This document shows, piece by piece, positions 1-10,559 of a stretch of 37,915 bases of DNA. The position numbers and the translations under genes are program-made. The DNA comes from Gnetum montanum. Lineage: Eukaryota; Streptophyta; Gnetopsida; Gnetales; Gnetaceae. Every line of letters begins with the position of its first letter. The first letter of the stretch is position 1. The DNA is taken from contig MNCI01037634.1 of assembly GCA_015680685.1 (NCBI GenBank), forward strand, positions 1,196 through 39,110, read 5' to 3'. The notes under the pieces are model-generated. The model did not search any database. It saw only the letters and a program-made list of their open reading frames with translations, and was not told where the DNA came from.

Positions 1-155
1 GGAGGGATCAAACTGCCAGAGCTTCACTACTTCTAGCCAGGATTGGGTAATGAGGGGAGTGCCACCTCTTATTTATAGATATGGAGTCAGACTGCGATAT
101 CGTAGGGAAAGACGCGATATCGCGGCACTATGCATGTCGCGTCTCATCATTGTCT
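1..155 (-). repeat. LTR-like fragment, minus orientation, cut by window edge
   Basis: Read on the minus strand, this piece has a plant-type TATA box (CTATAAATAA at 78-69) with GC-rich palindromes just upstream (CGCGATATCGCG at 113-124, a shorter copy at 94-102). The same combination recurs in the LTR-like block at 25.55-26.1 kb, and both share a short CGCGTC(C/T)CATCA stretch on the plus strand beside the palindromes and a GGCAGTTTTG-like stretch beyond the TATA box. It abuts the 3' end of a minus-strand gypsy coding frame, the place expected for a 3' LTR. A possible LTR 5' end is TGAGACGCG near 146. The assignment is inferred from motif sharing, not alignment. Confidence 0.5.
69..124 (-). 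promoter_or_regulatory. Minus-strand TATA box with upstream CGCGATATCGCG palindrome
   Basis: CTATAAATAA lies at 78-69 on the minus strand. A perfect 12-bp palindrome CGCGATATCGCG at 113-124 and a partial copy at 94-102 sit 20 bp apart, upstream of it in that reading direction. This is a core promoter layout for LTR-driven transcription; activity is inferred. Confidence 0.45.
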
Positions 156-2191
156 AATCCAAAATTCACTACCTCAAAAGCTTGACTATCTAGGTTTTGT
201 ATATCCTTTCCAGTAAGTAAATTTTTCTTGAACTCATGTTCCAAGTCAATCATCCTTTTTGGAATGAAATTAGCTTTGGAGTTTGATGACGTTTCAGGTA
301 TCACTTATCCCTCAAATTCTTGTTTATTTTTCATAAATCTTAGTACTTGATCATGATCTTCAAATACTTATAAATGTCTTATATTATATGGTATTGATGG
401 CTGATGTTCTTCTTCAATCATTACATCTTTGTAACTTTCTATTTTTTGCATATCCAATGCTGAAGCTGCCTTTGCCAGATCATCTGCTATAAGATTCTCT
501 GCTCTGTTTATATGCTCTATTCAGAAATGTTGAAACTGATGTAACATCTTACAAGTAAGTTGCTTATAAGGTCTTAAGAATGAGCTCTTTACTACACAGT
601 TACCCTTTACTTGTTCACAAACTAAACTTGAGTCTCCTTTTATAGTGATTACTCTAATATTTTTGTCTAGAGCTATTCTTATACCAATAAATAAAGCTTC
701 ATACTCAGCTTTGTTGTTAGTGCAAGGGAAAGATAGATAAATTACTTTGAGAATTTTAGGTGAATCATTCCTTAATATAACAATACCGACTCCTGCACCT
801 TTTGAATTACATGAACCATCAAAGTATAACTCCCATTTATCCTCATTCTTTGAGTGTTCTTTTTTAGAACTATAATTCTCTTGGAGTGTACAAATTTTGT
901 TTTCAACACCTCCTTTTTCAACCATTTTACTTTTTCCATTTGAAGTAATGTTATCAATCATCAAAGGTTCACTATAGATGTATATTTGATTTGGTTCTCC
1001 TTTCCAAGGTAACCACATGTGAGAATAATCTGTTGATATGTAACCTGAGAAATTCTTGCTCCAACTTCTACTCAATAAGAGACTATGTGAATCTGGTATG
1101 TCTGCCACTTGAATAGTTACTCTACTTCTAATGCGGGGTTCAGAAGCAATTTCCAATAGAACATTTGGTAATTGACCCACAATCTTCACTCTACTTTTAT
1201 CCACTTGAACAATCTTTTTATTTGATTTTTCAGGAATCAAACCAAGTTTCTTACATATAGACAATGGCATTATAGTAGACGTAGCTCCAGAATCAACCAA
1301 ACAATTGTGTAAGAATTTATCCTTTAATTTCATTGTCAAAAGGAAAGGAGGAGCTTCCTTGTCATACGAAGTCCTTAACTTTTCATCATTGTTAGACACA
1401 TAACTTAACTCTGATTCTCTAGCTCTCCTTTTACCTTTAATGAATTCTAAAGCCTTTCTTTGCTGATCTCCTATTTGAAGCAACTGATAGAGGCTAATAT
1501 TGGCTTTGACATGTTTAAGGTCTTCTATCAAATCATATTCTCCATCACCAATGAAGCTTGATCTCTTTATCCATTTATTAAAAGACTGATTTGGAGTGCT
1601 TTGCTCCACTTGATTGTCTTTACCTTTATTCTTATCCTTTCTACTTGGCTCAAAAGCTTTTCTCTTAGTAGATGGATCAGTAATAACATTTGGGGGTCTA
1701 GAAGTAGTTAGTCTTTCCTTAGATCGAAGACTATATCCATTTTCCTCATTGTTATTGCATTCTTCATCTGAAGACATATCTTCTTCAGAACTTGATAGAG
1801 AAGAAGTATCACTAGATCCATTGCTAGAAGATTTACTTGCATAATGAACACTAGATAACTCATTATCAGATTCAATATCAAGAAAGTTGGACATAATAAG
1901 GTCACTTTCATCCTCATCTTCTACTAACTTAGTGTCTTGATGTTTATGCTTTCTATTTTTCCTTTCTTCCTTGATATTAACTCTTGCCAAAGCTTTTTCA
2001 AGCTTCACTATTTTGTTAGACATATCTCTCATTAATTGTCCTTTTTCAGATCCTACTCTTTCATGTTCTTGCTCTATCTTAACATGAGATGGACCTGGTA
2101 AAGCTTTAAATTGAGCAAAATCTTGCATAGGAATCATAACTCTTTCTTCTCTTTTTTGAATTGCAATATTTTCTTCAGGATTCAAGTTCAA
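156..2191 (-). pseudogene. Ty3/gypsy protease-RNase H region, truncated before reverse transcriptase
   Basis: This continues gag in the same frame after one TAG codon. Counting from the first codon after that stop, residues 1-250 are charged and serine-rich. An aspartic protease follows with the active-site triad LVDSGATS near residue 298, and then comes an RNase H of the archaeal-like type with YFDG (D458), NNKAEYEAL (E496) and KGDSS (D520). A TGA at 521-523 interrupts the frame, but the next codons encode EHINRAENLIADDLAK, the last RNase H motif. Further TAA stops lie at 368-370 and 305-307. The frame then reads a linker ending in EVVNFG, which in plant gypsy elements normally leads into RT. 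No RT, second RNase H or integrase follows, because LTR-like DNA begins near 155. The element is therefore non-autonomous or deleted. RNase H ahead of RT is an order I recall for some plant gypsy polyproteins. Confidence 0.8.
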
Positions 2192-2974
2192 CTATTTTTC
2201 TAACTGTATAGCTTCACTAAAGTAGTCATTTAGTGTAGTTAAGTTTGGAGTTCTCCTTAACCAAATTGAAATGTTGGGGTTGACAGCCTTAAGATAAGTT
2301 TCTTTAAGCATTTCTTCTGATGGCCTATATTGTCTTTGAAAGAGTCCACAAATTCGTTGAAACTTGATGTTAAAATCTCTAATTGACTCTTTAACTCCTT
2401 GCTTAGCTTGTATCAGCCCACAGTATAGTTGTTGTTGATCTAATCGATTACCAAACTGGGCTAAGAAAATATTCTTCATGTCATCCAAACTTGTAATACT
2501 ATTACTTGGTAAGTTCAAATACCAAATCTGAGCCATATCCTTTAAATTTGATACAAACAACCTACAAGCTTGATCTTGATGTTGAATATTTGCATGAGCT
2601 AAAGCTAACTCAAACATGTGAATATATTCTTCAGCTAAATAAGCTTTTCCAGGAATGAAAGGCTTAGGCAAATATTTATAAACTACTTTAGGAATATTAT
2701 TGTAATTTTGAAATCCTAATGGTGTAACTCTTTGCCAAGGATTTGCCATCCTATTCCTTTGGATAGTTGAACTCTTAGACTTTCTAGATCTTCTCTTATA
2801 AATCGATAAACCAGATATAATGGGTGATCTTCTTAATCTTCTAGTTTTCACTCCACTACTTGTTCCCAATTCAAAAACTTTCTTTTTTTCTTCTTCTGAT
2901 GAAGAATCAGTCTTAGAATCAAGAATATCTTTTGAAACTTTTAAATTTTCCACACTATCAATCTTCTTGGTCAT
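2192..2974 (-). CDS. Ty3/gypsy gag (retrotransposon capsid) protein
   Basis: The 260-residue frame starts at ATG 2974-2972 and ends at TAG 2194-2192. The N-terminal 70 residues are basic and Ser/Lys-rich. Residues of about 90-250 form a Retrotrans_gag-type capsid domain, recognisable from FIPGKAYLAEEYIHMFE, the AQIWYLNLPSNSITSLDDM segment and the FGNRLDQQQLYCGLIQAKQG segment. No CCHC zinc knuckle is seen before the stop. The reading frame continues without a shift into the protease segment, so the TAG is either a nonsense change (CAG to TAG is one transition) or a programmed readthrough stop. The protein would pack element RNA into virus-like particles. The gag itself is intact, but the element as a whole is defective. 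Confidence 0.8.
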   Translation of the reverse strand: MTKKIDSVENLKVSKDILDSKTDSSSEEEKKKVFELGTSSGVKTRRLRRSPIISGLSIYKRRSRKSKSSTIQRNRMANPWQRVTPLGFQNYNNIPKVVYKYLPKPFIPGKAYLAEEYIHMFELALAHANIQHQDQACRLFVSNLKDMAQIWYLNLPSNSITSLDDMKNIFLAQFGNRLDQQQLYCGLIQAKQGVKESIRDFNIKFQRICGLFQRQYRPSEEMLKETYLKAVNPNISIWLRRTPNLTTLNDYFSEAIQLEK

Positions 2975-4284
2975 GAACTGAAAAGAGTATTTAATTTCTT
3001 AAACCTTTATAGTAACAAATAATTGTTGATGTGCTAAAATTATAAAGCTTATGAACCTAGAGACTAACATTTCAGCCCTCATTCTAGTGCCAAAAGAACT
3101 GTTGATGACCTTTTGGGATGCGACCACCAACAAGTGTCCTCGAACAGGATTTAGGTGCTTGCTAGTCTTCTGGCAACACCAAGGCCCATATACCTCCAAA
3201 TAGACTCAGTAGTTAATATGAGTATGTGTGTGTGCTGTTGTGAAAAATGAAATGATTGGGTTGTGTGTAAAACTATAAATGACTCATCTTAAAGAGATTC
3301 AGCCAACTTTGCAAAGTACTATGAGTTGTTGAGAGTTCCTATTTTGTTCAATTGCCTAGTGTATGCAGTTCTTATAATATCTACTTGTAACAAATAAAGT
3401 TTTGCAAAAACATTTGAGCACAACTCTGTGAATCTACTTTTAATTTTTCCGAAAGAAAGAGATAGTTCCACAAGAAAACTAGAAATAGAGCAAGATTCAA
3501 TAGAAATAGACAGAAGAGAAAAAGAAAGAAAATTTGTGTAAAGATCTCAAATGTTTAAACAAGGTAAAATGATATGAGTAAACACTTCACAATAAAGCTA
3601 TCCCAAATTCAATAACTACGAATTGTTCAAACTTACAAGGCTCAAATAAGCAATTTCTTTAAGACAATCCTACTATGCTGCCCAAAAATTGCTGCATAAC
3701 TATCACGTACCAGACTCTACTTTAGCTAGATAATGGATGTCAACAATTGCATTCAATAGAACCTTCAAAAGACTTGATAATTTCTGATTGAAATACCATG
3801 AAGATTCACTTTAAAGATAAAAGAAGCTATTCTGGTCCTATCAAAATACCAAAGAGGTTCTGAACCCTCTTGACTATTGAATCGTTCAACGGCTTGACTA
3901 CATGCAGAGGCTCTCTTACAACAATCTCAATAGCATTTCTTATACATTGCACAATAATAAAATTCACTACTAAAATGCTCTTAAGGCTTTCAAACACAAG
4001 CTCTTCTATGGCAAATTTTTAATAGAAATTTTCTATCATGCAACAAGAACAATAAGAGCAATCTAAAAATCCCAAAATTACTTGCCAAACATGATATTAT
4101 CTAAACCACTAGCTAAACAATTGAAAAAAAATAAAAAATAAACATAACTCATAGGACTATGACAAAGAGGCTGAAATGTTGTCTTTAGCAAGTCATCTTA
4201 TAAGCAGTCTTTCACAATGTCTTCTTTTCAATCTTCCACCAAGACCCCAAGTGAGACCCCCCTCTTTTTCTTCTAAACGTTGAA
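2975..4284 (-). other. Probable 5' leader/LTR of the gypsy element, no gene seen
   Basis: About 1.3 kb of AT-rich sequence separates the gag start from the nearest TATA-like signal on the same strand. I found no convincing primer-binding site or LTR boundary here. A short minus frame at 3199-2999 has no recognisable domain. Calling this leader plus R/U5 rests only on position. Confidence 0.3.
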
Positions 4285-4394
4285 GCCTTTTTATAGGGTC
4301 TCATAGGTAGTTAGATATTCCAAAATATCTTGGGTAACTTCTCTCCCAAGTAAGGAAGTTATAACTTGCCCAACAAGTTAGGAAGTTATAACTT
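4285..4394 (-). promoter_or_regulatory. Candidate LTR promoter: TATA box plus duplicated AAGTTATAACTT palindrome
   Basis: Minus-strand TATAAAAAGGC lies at 4295-4285. In that reading direction, two copies of a 15-bp direct repeat (AGGAAGTTATAACTT on the plus strand, 4353-4367 and 4380-4394) lie about 60-100 bp upstream of it. Each contains the 12-bp palindrome AAGTTATAACTT. Duplicated boxes upstream of a TATA box are typical of U3 enhancers. It could drive the gag gene about 1.3 kb downstream; this is inference. Confidence 0.35.
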
Positions 4395-5372
4395 ATACAT
4401 GAAGTTAGGAGAAAATCATGCTAACATTGGCATGTGGAAATATTACAAATATTTCTTTTATAAGCAACAACCTATATAAAAAAAATCCAAGATCTTCATA
4501 CTATAAGAGCTCTATACAATTGTTATTTTATTTTTATTTAGGATTTTAATTATTAAATGTCATTAAGCCCTAGTAATTCTCATGAATAGGCGGTAGTAAG
4601 AAAGTAATTCGGCATCCACCTTAGTGTAGATGTTGGTATTGGTGGATGTATGGTTTTTTAAATGAAGAAAGCCGATCCTTGTAAATTTGTATAAGTAAAT
4701 CCTATGTATTTGCATTTTTCTGCACCTTTTGTTCTTTGAACTCACATACTAATAAATCGCTATTGAAATACGTTAACTGATGAGGTGACAACTGGATCAG
4801 GAAACAAACTCCAAGCCAAGGGGGATGCGGACACGCCTGCGCAAATTACAGGCGACTGTTACGAGAACAGCGGAGAGTAATCAACTAATTGGTCGTTCTT
4901 CAACTGCTGGCTTGTTTCTTTCCTTTCTTGTCCTACACAAAACCCATAGAAATGGACACATGCTCTATCCCATTCCCAGTGCCGATCTCAAACAGAACCT
5001 ACCACCGCAAAACAAGGCTCTTCCGCTACGTCCAGTAACATTGTCGTGTGGTGTTCAGTTGCTACCACCATGTGCCATCTTTGAGAGCGTCCTAATATAC
5101 GGAGGCTAGGATGCTAGAACCCAGCACGTTACGTGCACGTTTACAGTAGAGGCGGGTCTGAGCTCCAGAACGCGAAGGTCGTACTAGGGAGCACCGTGGG
5201 CACCGTGATGATGTTGCCCTTAGTCAGGCTCGTGCAGGGCCGTCTCTAGAAGAGCGCACTAGTTGGGCAAGTCTGAGAAACCACCCCATGCCAAACCAAG
5301 TTTTGGAACATAACTATGATTTCACTTGTGTCAACCATTGTTATTATCTCTGTTTGAGTAGTGGTAATATGG
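4395..5372. other. No recognised gene; contains a GC-richer island
   Basis: The segment 4820-5290 is clearly more GC-rich than its surroundings and carries a 94-codon open frame on the plus strand (4825-5109) that I cannot assign. Nothing here matches a domain I know. It may be the decayed exon or 3' flank of a lost gene lying beside the CER1-like relic. Confidence 0.3.
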
Positions 5373-6095
5373 CTAAAAATCGTGCTTTAAGGCTGCCCTC
5401 CACACCTGCAATGCAGAGGTATGGTTGTTGTGGTGATGGCATTTATGATGTGAGCAACCTTCTAATGCATGCACTATTCCTCCAACTCTCCATGCGCTCA
5501 TCACGTTCTTCGGCAGCCACTCTTTGTAGCAGTGCAGATTTTCTAGGTGGCTCTGCACTTTCATGGCAGGTGTTGTCTCATAAAGGTAGTCATCACGTTC
5601 TCATTTCAATGGAAATGAATACAGTGGCACAAATTTGGTGTCCTTTTCTACCATCATCTACTCTGCTTGGCTAATGGGCTTACCCACAAGCCATATCTTG
5701 CACTTTATTCCCTCCTCAGAGCTTCTTGTCATTAGATTACGCTGAAATTCCAAAGGGATGTAACTTTTGATTTTCTCATACTGCTCATCTGAAACTCACA
5801 TAATATTGACTCCAAGTCCCCTTTGGCAGAGAACTGTGACTATTCCAGATTCCAACCTAGTGACTCCTCTAGGGATAAGGAACACCTGTTTCTCCTCCTC
5901 AAGAATGGAGATTGCCACCCAAGCTGCTGCGAGTGTGGTACCATCTATCGCCCAAATTTTCAAGTTGTCATAGTGTTTGAGGAAAATGTCTCCTTCGTTG
6001 TTGATATCCTTGTTAAGTAAACCTAGGCTCAGGACTTTTGCCCCGATTTTTTCTACCTCCAAGATTGCATCTTCAATTAGATGGTTGATATGAGA
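5373..6095 (-). pseudogene. CER1/WAX2-like alkane-synthesis gene, C-terminal pseudogene
   Basis: The minus frame reads HLIEDAI, then KVLSLGLLNKD, an IWAIDGTTLAAAWV segment, LCQRGLGVN, an EFQRNLM / KIWLVG stretch and finally LPKNVMSAWRVGGIVHALEG. These are in the order of the C-terminal (WAX2_C) domain of plant CER1/CER3 proteins, which work with partners in the ER to make cuticular very-long-chain alkanes. The frame is held for about 240 codons but broken by TGA 5796-5798, TAG 5658-5660 and TGA 5601-5603, and upstream by TAA 6096-6098. The N-terminal fatty-acid-hydroxylase half with its His clusters is absent. Each stop can be explained by one base change. It is therefore an old gene fragment, not a functional enzyme. 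The family call is from remembered motifs. Confidence 0.7.
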
Positions 6096-8121
6096 TTATT
6101 GGGACTGCATTTTAACTCTTATTCTTTTTCTCTACAAACTGAAATTCTTGTCACTTCTCCAACTATAAAACTGCAAAAACCTTTAATCGATTTTATTATG
6201 CCAATGTGTTCCATGAAATGGCCAAAATGTGCCAACGAAAACATTAAAAACCATTGGGTTGCTTTGGTCCTAAATGTTGTTACGAACACTCTGCATGTCA
6301 CATCATTATGTCCAAGGTTGTGGATCCCTAATAAGGTTTCAAAACATTGTATGTGTTTGCGGGTATCATTCGTAGGGGTTGTAGGATCGAAGAACAGATT
6401 TATGTTCTAAAGGGATTTTGGTATGTCATGGTAATTATTAAAGTTAAAAGGGTTTCTTACTAAGGGAGCCAGGGGTTGATGGGCTGCCATCTTAGTTCGA
6501 GATTTCTTAGGAATTGAATTTGGAAAAAGTGAAGCTCATTGTTTTTTAAAGTGAAATGACGAGTAGCTGGTTGACTAGGGGTAGGAGTAGAAGCTCTTTG
6601 TTGAGATGTTTTGTAAGGAGAGTCACTCATAAAATGAAAAATAACATGACATGTAAAATACTATATATTTTTTATTATATTTTTTTTTTTTTTTAAAAAG
6701 TAAAATTGAAATTACAAAATTTTAGAAAAGTAAATTAAAAAAAGGATTGCTAGAGTATAAATTTGGAGATTTGAAAATAAAACTAAAATAAAGCAATAAA
6801 ACTAAAAATAGGGAGGCAAAAACAAAAATAGACAGTGCAAATGAATAGTAAGAATAGAAAAACTAAATTTTTTTTAAGAAACATAAAAGGAAAAAGAGGT
6901 TGAGAAATTTCCCTTCTTCTAATGCTAAAAAGGGTGTTGATGCGTAAATTTTGGACACCCCAAAACTTGTGAATCTCGTTTTAGGAGACTATTGCTCAGA
7001 GCCCCTCCCAGATGGGTACAGAAACCAAGAATAGTGTTAGATGGAAGGGCTATGTGATAAAAATTATAGTAATAATATTTTAAACAAAATACTAAAAATT
7101 TAAATTTAATAATAATATTGAAAAGTTAAATAATTTGTGCAATTTAAAAGAGTACAATAAATAATCCAAAATAAAAATGCAAATTTTCCTACTTATATTG
7201 TGGATGTTATCATAACGCTTGATATGGCCACTGTTGCTGCATTTTGTCTTCTGTCTAGCAGTTGCGTGTTGCCCGCTTGACACAGTGCATTCTATGTTGA
7301 CTGCCGCCGCCCTATCTAATGTGCAGCCACTGATCTACTATCAACAGACCACTAAAACTGGTACATTGCTATCAGCCTCTGAAAACCTATTGGAGAGGTG
7401 GAACGAAACGTTGTTGCTCCCGTTACACACCTGCGTGTGGGAAATGCGGATACACACTTGCTAAGAATCTTCGCACGAATTTTATTTCATTTTTTTAAAA
7501 GCTTTTTTTTTTACATTAATGATAGAGTGGATACAAAGGGGACTCTTCCTATTTCATATTTCAGTATAAATGAATTTAATCTATTCCCAACCGCCTAGCT
7601 TACTTTTCAACCATTTTGGTACATAGGATCAATGTCACAAATAGAATGGGGTAAAATGATTAACTACTTTTAAACAACGATTTATACTACATTTTGTGGT
7701 ATACAACTATTTGTAGTTGAATAGCATGAACTAACCACAACTTAAGTCCTTGTACCATGATTTAGCAGCTCATGGTTATTACCATAATTTGTAGTCAATC
7801 TATAATTAACATTTATACCTTCATAATCATACCATTGTTGATCAAGGTCCCATGCTTACCATAGGTGAGGTTGGCCTCAACAACTATTAGTATCATAAAA
7901 CCCAGCATGAATTTGCTTTGATTGTGAATCCCCTATGGTCTATTCTGTTTTTTCGATCTCTCACGGCCCTTTTTCTTCTTTCTTTTTTTTCCATGTCTGT
8001 GCAGAATGTGCATCGGCCCTGACTCTAAGAAATTAAAGCCAATGTTCTTTTGCATCTTAACAGATTTAAGGGTAAAATTGATGTACTTTAAAGTTGAATT
8101 TTCAGGGACTCACATTCAATA
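6096..8121. other. Long spacer without a recognised gene
   Basis: It contains a poly-T tract near 6676-6693, A/T-rich runs to 7200, and two short plus-strand open frames (7219-7464 and 7398-7598) with no recognisable domain. The stretch 6120-6420 might hold more of the decayed CER1-like gene, but I could not extend the homology with confidence. Confidence 0.4.
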
Positions 8122-8482
8122 ATGCAACATAGAATTGAGGAACTTGTGAGTGATGAACAGCCCATAGCTACATGTCTTGTTGGTGGGTTTATCCAAAATT
8201 ATGGTACGTGGATTGAAAGTGCAAGCATCGAAGATGAGTCCAAACACCCATGGCATTACACATCTCATTCAAACAATGTCACGGTGGATGCCTGCATAAT
8301 TAACACAGGTATATGCTTTTGTTCTCTTTGGATTTGGACTGTAGCCCATGTTCATGTGTCTTATGATCCACTTCACTAGATATATCAACGTCATTGTAGG
8401 GGATGGTTGTGTTTTCATGAATCAAATGTCATCCAACATCAACATCACGAATTTGGTGTGTGGACCAGGGCACGGAATCAAG
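8122..8482 (+). pseudogene. Polygalacturonase (GH28) gene fragment
   Basis: A first stretch ends HSNNVTVDACIINTG just before a GT donor-like site (CAG/GTATATG near 8309). About 80 bp on, after TAG near 8380, a second stretch reads VGDGCVFMNQMSSNINITN and then VCGPGHGI (GPGHG at 8462-8476). The spacing N-I-N-I-T-N-x-x-C-G-P-G-H-G is diagnostic of GH28 pectin-degrading enzymes, where GDD and GHG hold catalytic residues. Here the GDD motif reads GDG. A donor-like GTAAAT follows the GHGI codons. No start, RIK motif or downstream exons were found. It would act in the cell wall if intact, but it appears to be an isolated relic of two exons. Confidence 0.6.
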
Positions 8483-10500
8483 TAAATTTATTCACTCATT
8501 TATTTAAGTGTTGCTTAATTGTGTTATAACTATACCACCTAAATATATTAATGCAATTGAAGGATGGAGAAAAAGTACATTTAGAATTTGATCATTCTTA
8601 GTTACTAAGATGTTTAAATAGTATTGATTGAAAAAGGCAGGATTTCAAATTCAGCAATGTGGCTCATTTGTTCTATCTTGACATTTAAGTGAGAACAGTA
8701 GTAGATCTTAAGAGGAGGATAGAGTTGGTACATTTGTTAGCTAACAGGGCAATGTGTTTTTGATTTCTCAACATTGGAAGCCTTGGGAAAGACAACTCAG
8801 AGGATGAAGTTATAGAAGTATTAGAGATTTATTTATAACCTCCATGGGAGATTATAACTTCCATTGGGAATAATCGCCAAAAGTAAAGTTATATTTATTA
8901 AATGATTATAAATTCTTCCATTTTGAAACCATAAACCTCCTTTTTAAAAAAATAAACTAGTTGTAGTTTAAATAAAGCTTAATTTCTTATTTGTGATAAT
9001 TTGCTTTTGTTCTGAAATAAAATTGTTATTAAGGTTATATAACCTTAATATACATGGTTTTTATTTGATGTGCCTCACATCGATGTTTATCTTCATGACC
9101 ATCATGCTCTCTATTGTGCCACCTTCATTGCGCATGTTCCTTGTGTGTCCTAGATTTCTTGATTCTAGATCTTACTACTGTGGTTCAAACATGGCACTCC
9201 CACTAGCTTTGCCCTTGGTCTTTGCACTCATTATCGCCTAGTGCTACTTTATAACTATTGCCTCCATCGTGAAGAAGAAATCACAGATTCAAAACTTGTT
9301 TTGGTTTCATCGTGTCAATGCCCTACAAGCTCATGATCCCCTGTAAAGTGGAACTTGCACTTGAGTGGTAGGAAAGGAGCTACCTTCCAAATCTTAGGCG
9401 CTGCCATGGAAAAATGTTGTGATGGATACCCTTTATTTAGGATTCTTAAACTTGCAATTTTCCAATATTTGGTAGCCACTACCTTAGGGCTTTCTTTGCA
9501 ATATGTTAAATTACTAATGCCTATAGGTTTAGCATGATTTTCTTTGGAACACTGATTCATACAGATCTACTTCTTTGCATAGTTGTTGGCCTTGTGTTCT
9601 TTTGAAAACTTTGAATTTTCATTTGTTTGATATTGCACTTCATATTGCCATAATTTCTTCTGTAGTCGGGTGGTTTTTTTTTCCAAAATATCCATGAATT
9701 TTTAGGCAACACAATTTAACAAGAATCTTGTTAATTTTATGTCAAAATTATGGTCTTGCTCTACCAGCATTTTATCAAATGTTGCTAAACACTTGAACAA
9801 GGTATTTTTCCATTATTTTATTTAGGATTCTTGGCTCTGTAACTTAATTTTTGCCACTATTTGGAAACCACTATAGATTAAAATGTATAGCATAATAATG
9901 TACTTTCACATGATGGATTATTCATCAGTTTTTCGTAAAGTTTCTTACATATTTCTAGGGAAAATGGATGCACAAATTTATCCACTTAATTTTATTAAAC
10001 TTTGGAACATCCAAGTTGCCACTACACTAAAACTGATAAATTGATAAACTAACATAATGTAAGAACCAATGCAGATACAATTCCAAATGAACCTTTTTCA
10101 ATTTTGAAATTTCACCTCCACCATTACACATGGGAAAAACACAATTTCTTCATAACTTAGGCTGAAAACACCTTACTAAGCTGTTATTAATTCCATGCTT
10201 ATGAAATTACGAACTCAGCATGAGCACACCTATATAAAGAGAACTTTTCCTTTAACACCTTTCTCCATCATGCTTTTCATCATTGCTCCTTTTAAAATAA
10301 ATAATTCCTCTCATTTTCCCATCATCTTTGAGAAGCTAAATAGGGATATTTCATTTCTTAATTTTATCTCATAAAATCTGCTATGAAAATATGGTGCAAA
10401 TGTGGTAACAATTACCAAAACCATAACTTAAAATTAACTTCAAAACAAAAAATAGTAAAATAAATAGAACATATCTTTGACCCCATCATGCACCTAATTA
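8483..10500. other. Spacer without a recognised gene
   Basis: The sequence is AT-rich. Overlapping open frames on both strands at 9315-9560 and a plus frame at 8993-9241 (ending MALPLALPLVFALIIA) show no family signature that I recognise. No downstream polygalacturonase exons are visible. Confidence 0.35.
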
Positions 10501-10559
10501 AGCTTAACAATTGGTATTTGCTTTAAGGTCTCCTCTACAACTAGCATTGTCTCATCAAC

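Noticed and set aside
3660-3860. Primer-binding site for the 0-3 kb gypsy element
   Set aside because: TGG-containing words on the minus strand here do not match a tRNA 3' end well enough and no LTR end precedes them.
4825-5109. 94-codon plus-strand open frame in GC-richer DNA
   Set aside because: No domain, no splice or promoter support; openness can follow from base composition.
5288-6410. Plus-strand open frames of up to 128 codons
   Set aside because: They lie opposite the CER1-like remnant, whose minus-strand motifs explain the openness.
7219-7598. Two overlapping short plus-strand frames
   Set aside because: No recognisable protein family and no supporting signals.
9315-9560. Frames open on both strands
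   Set aside because: Neither strand shows a family signature; simultaneous openness suggests chance.
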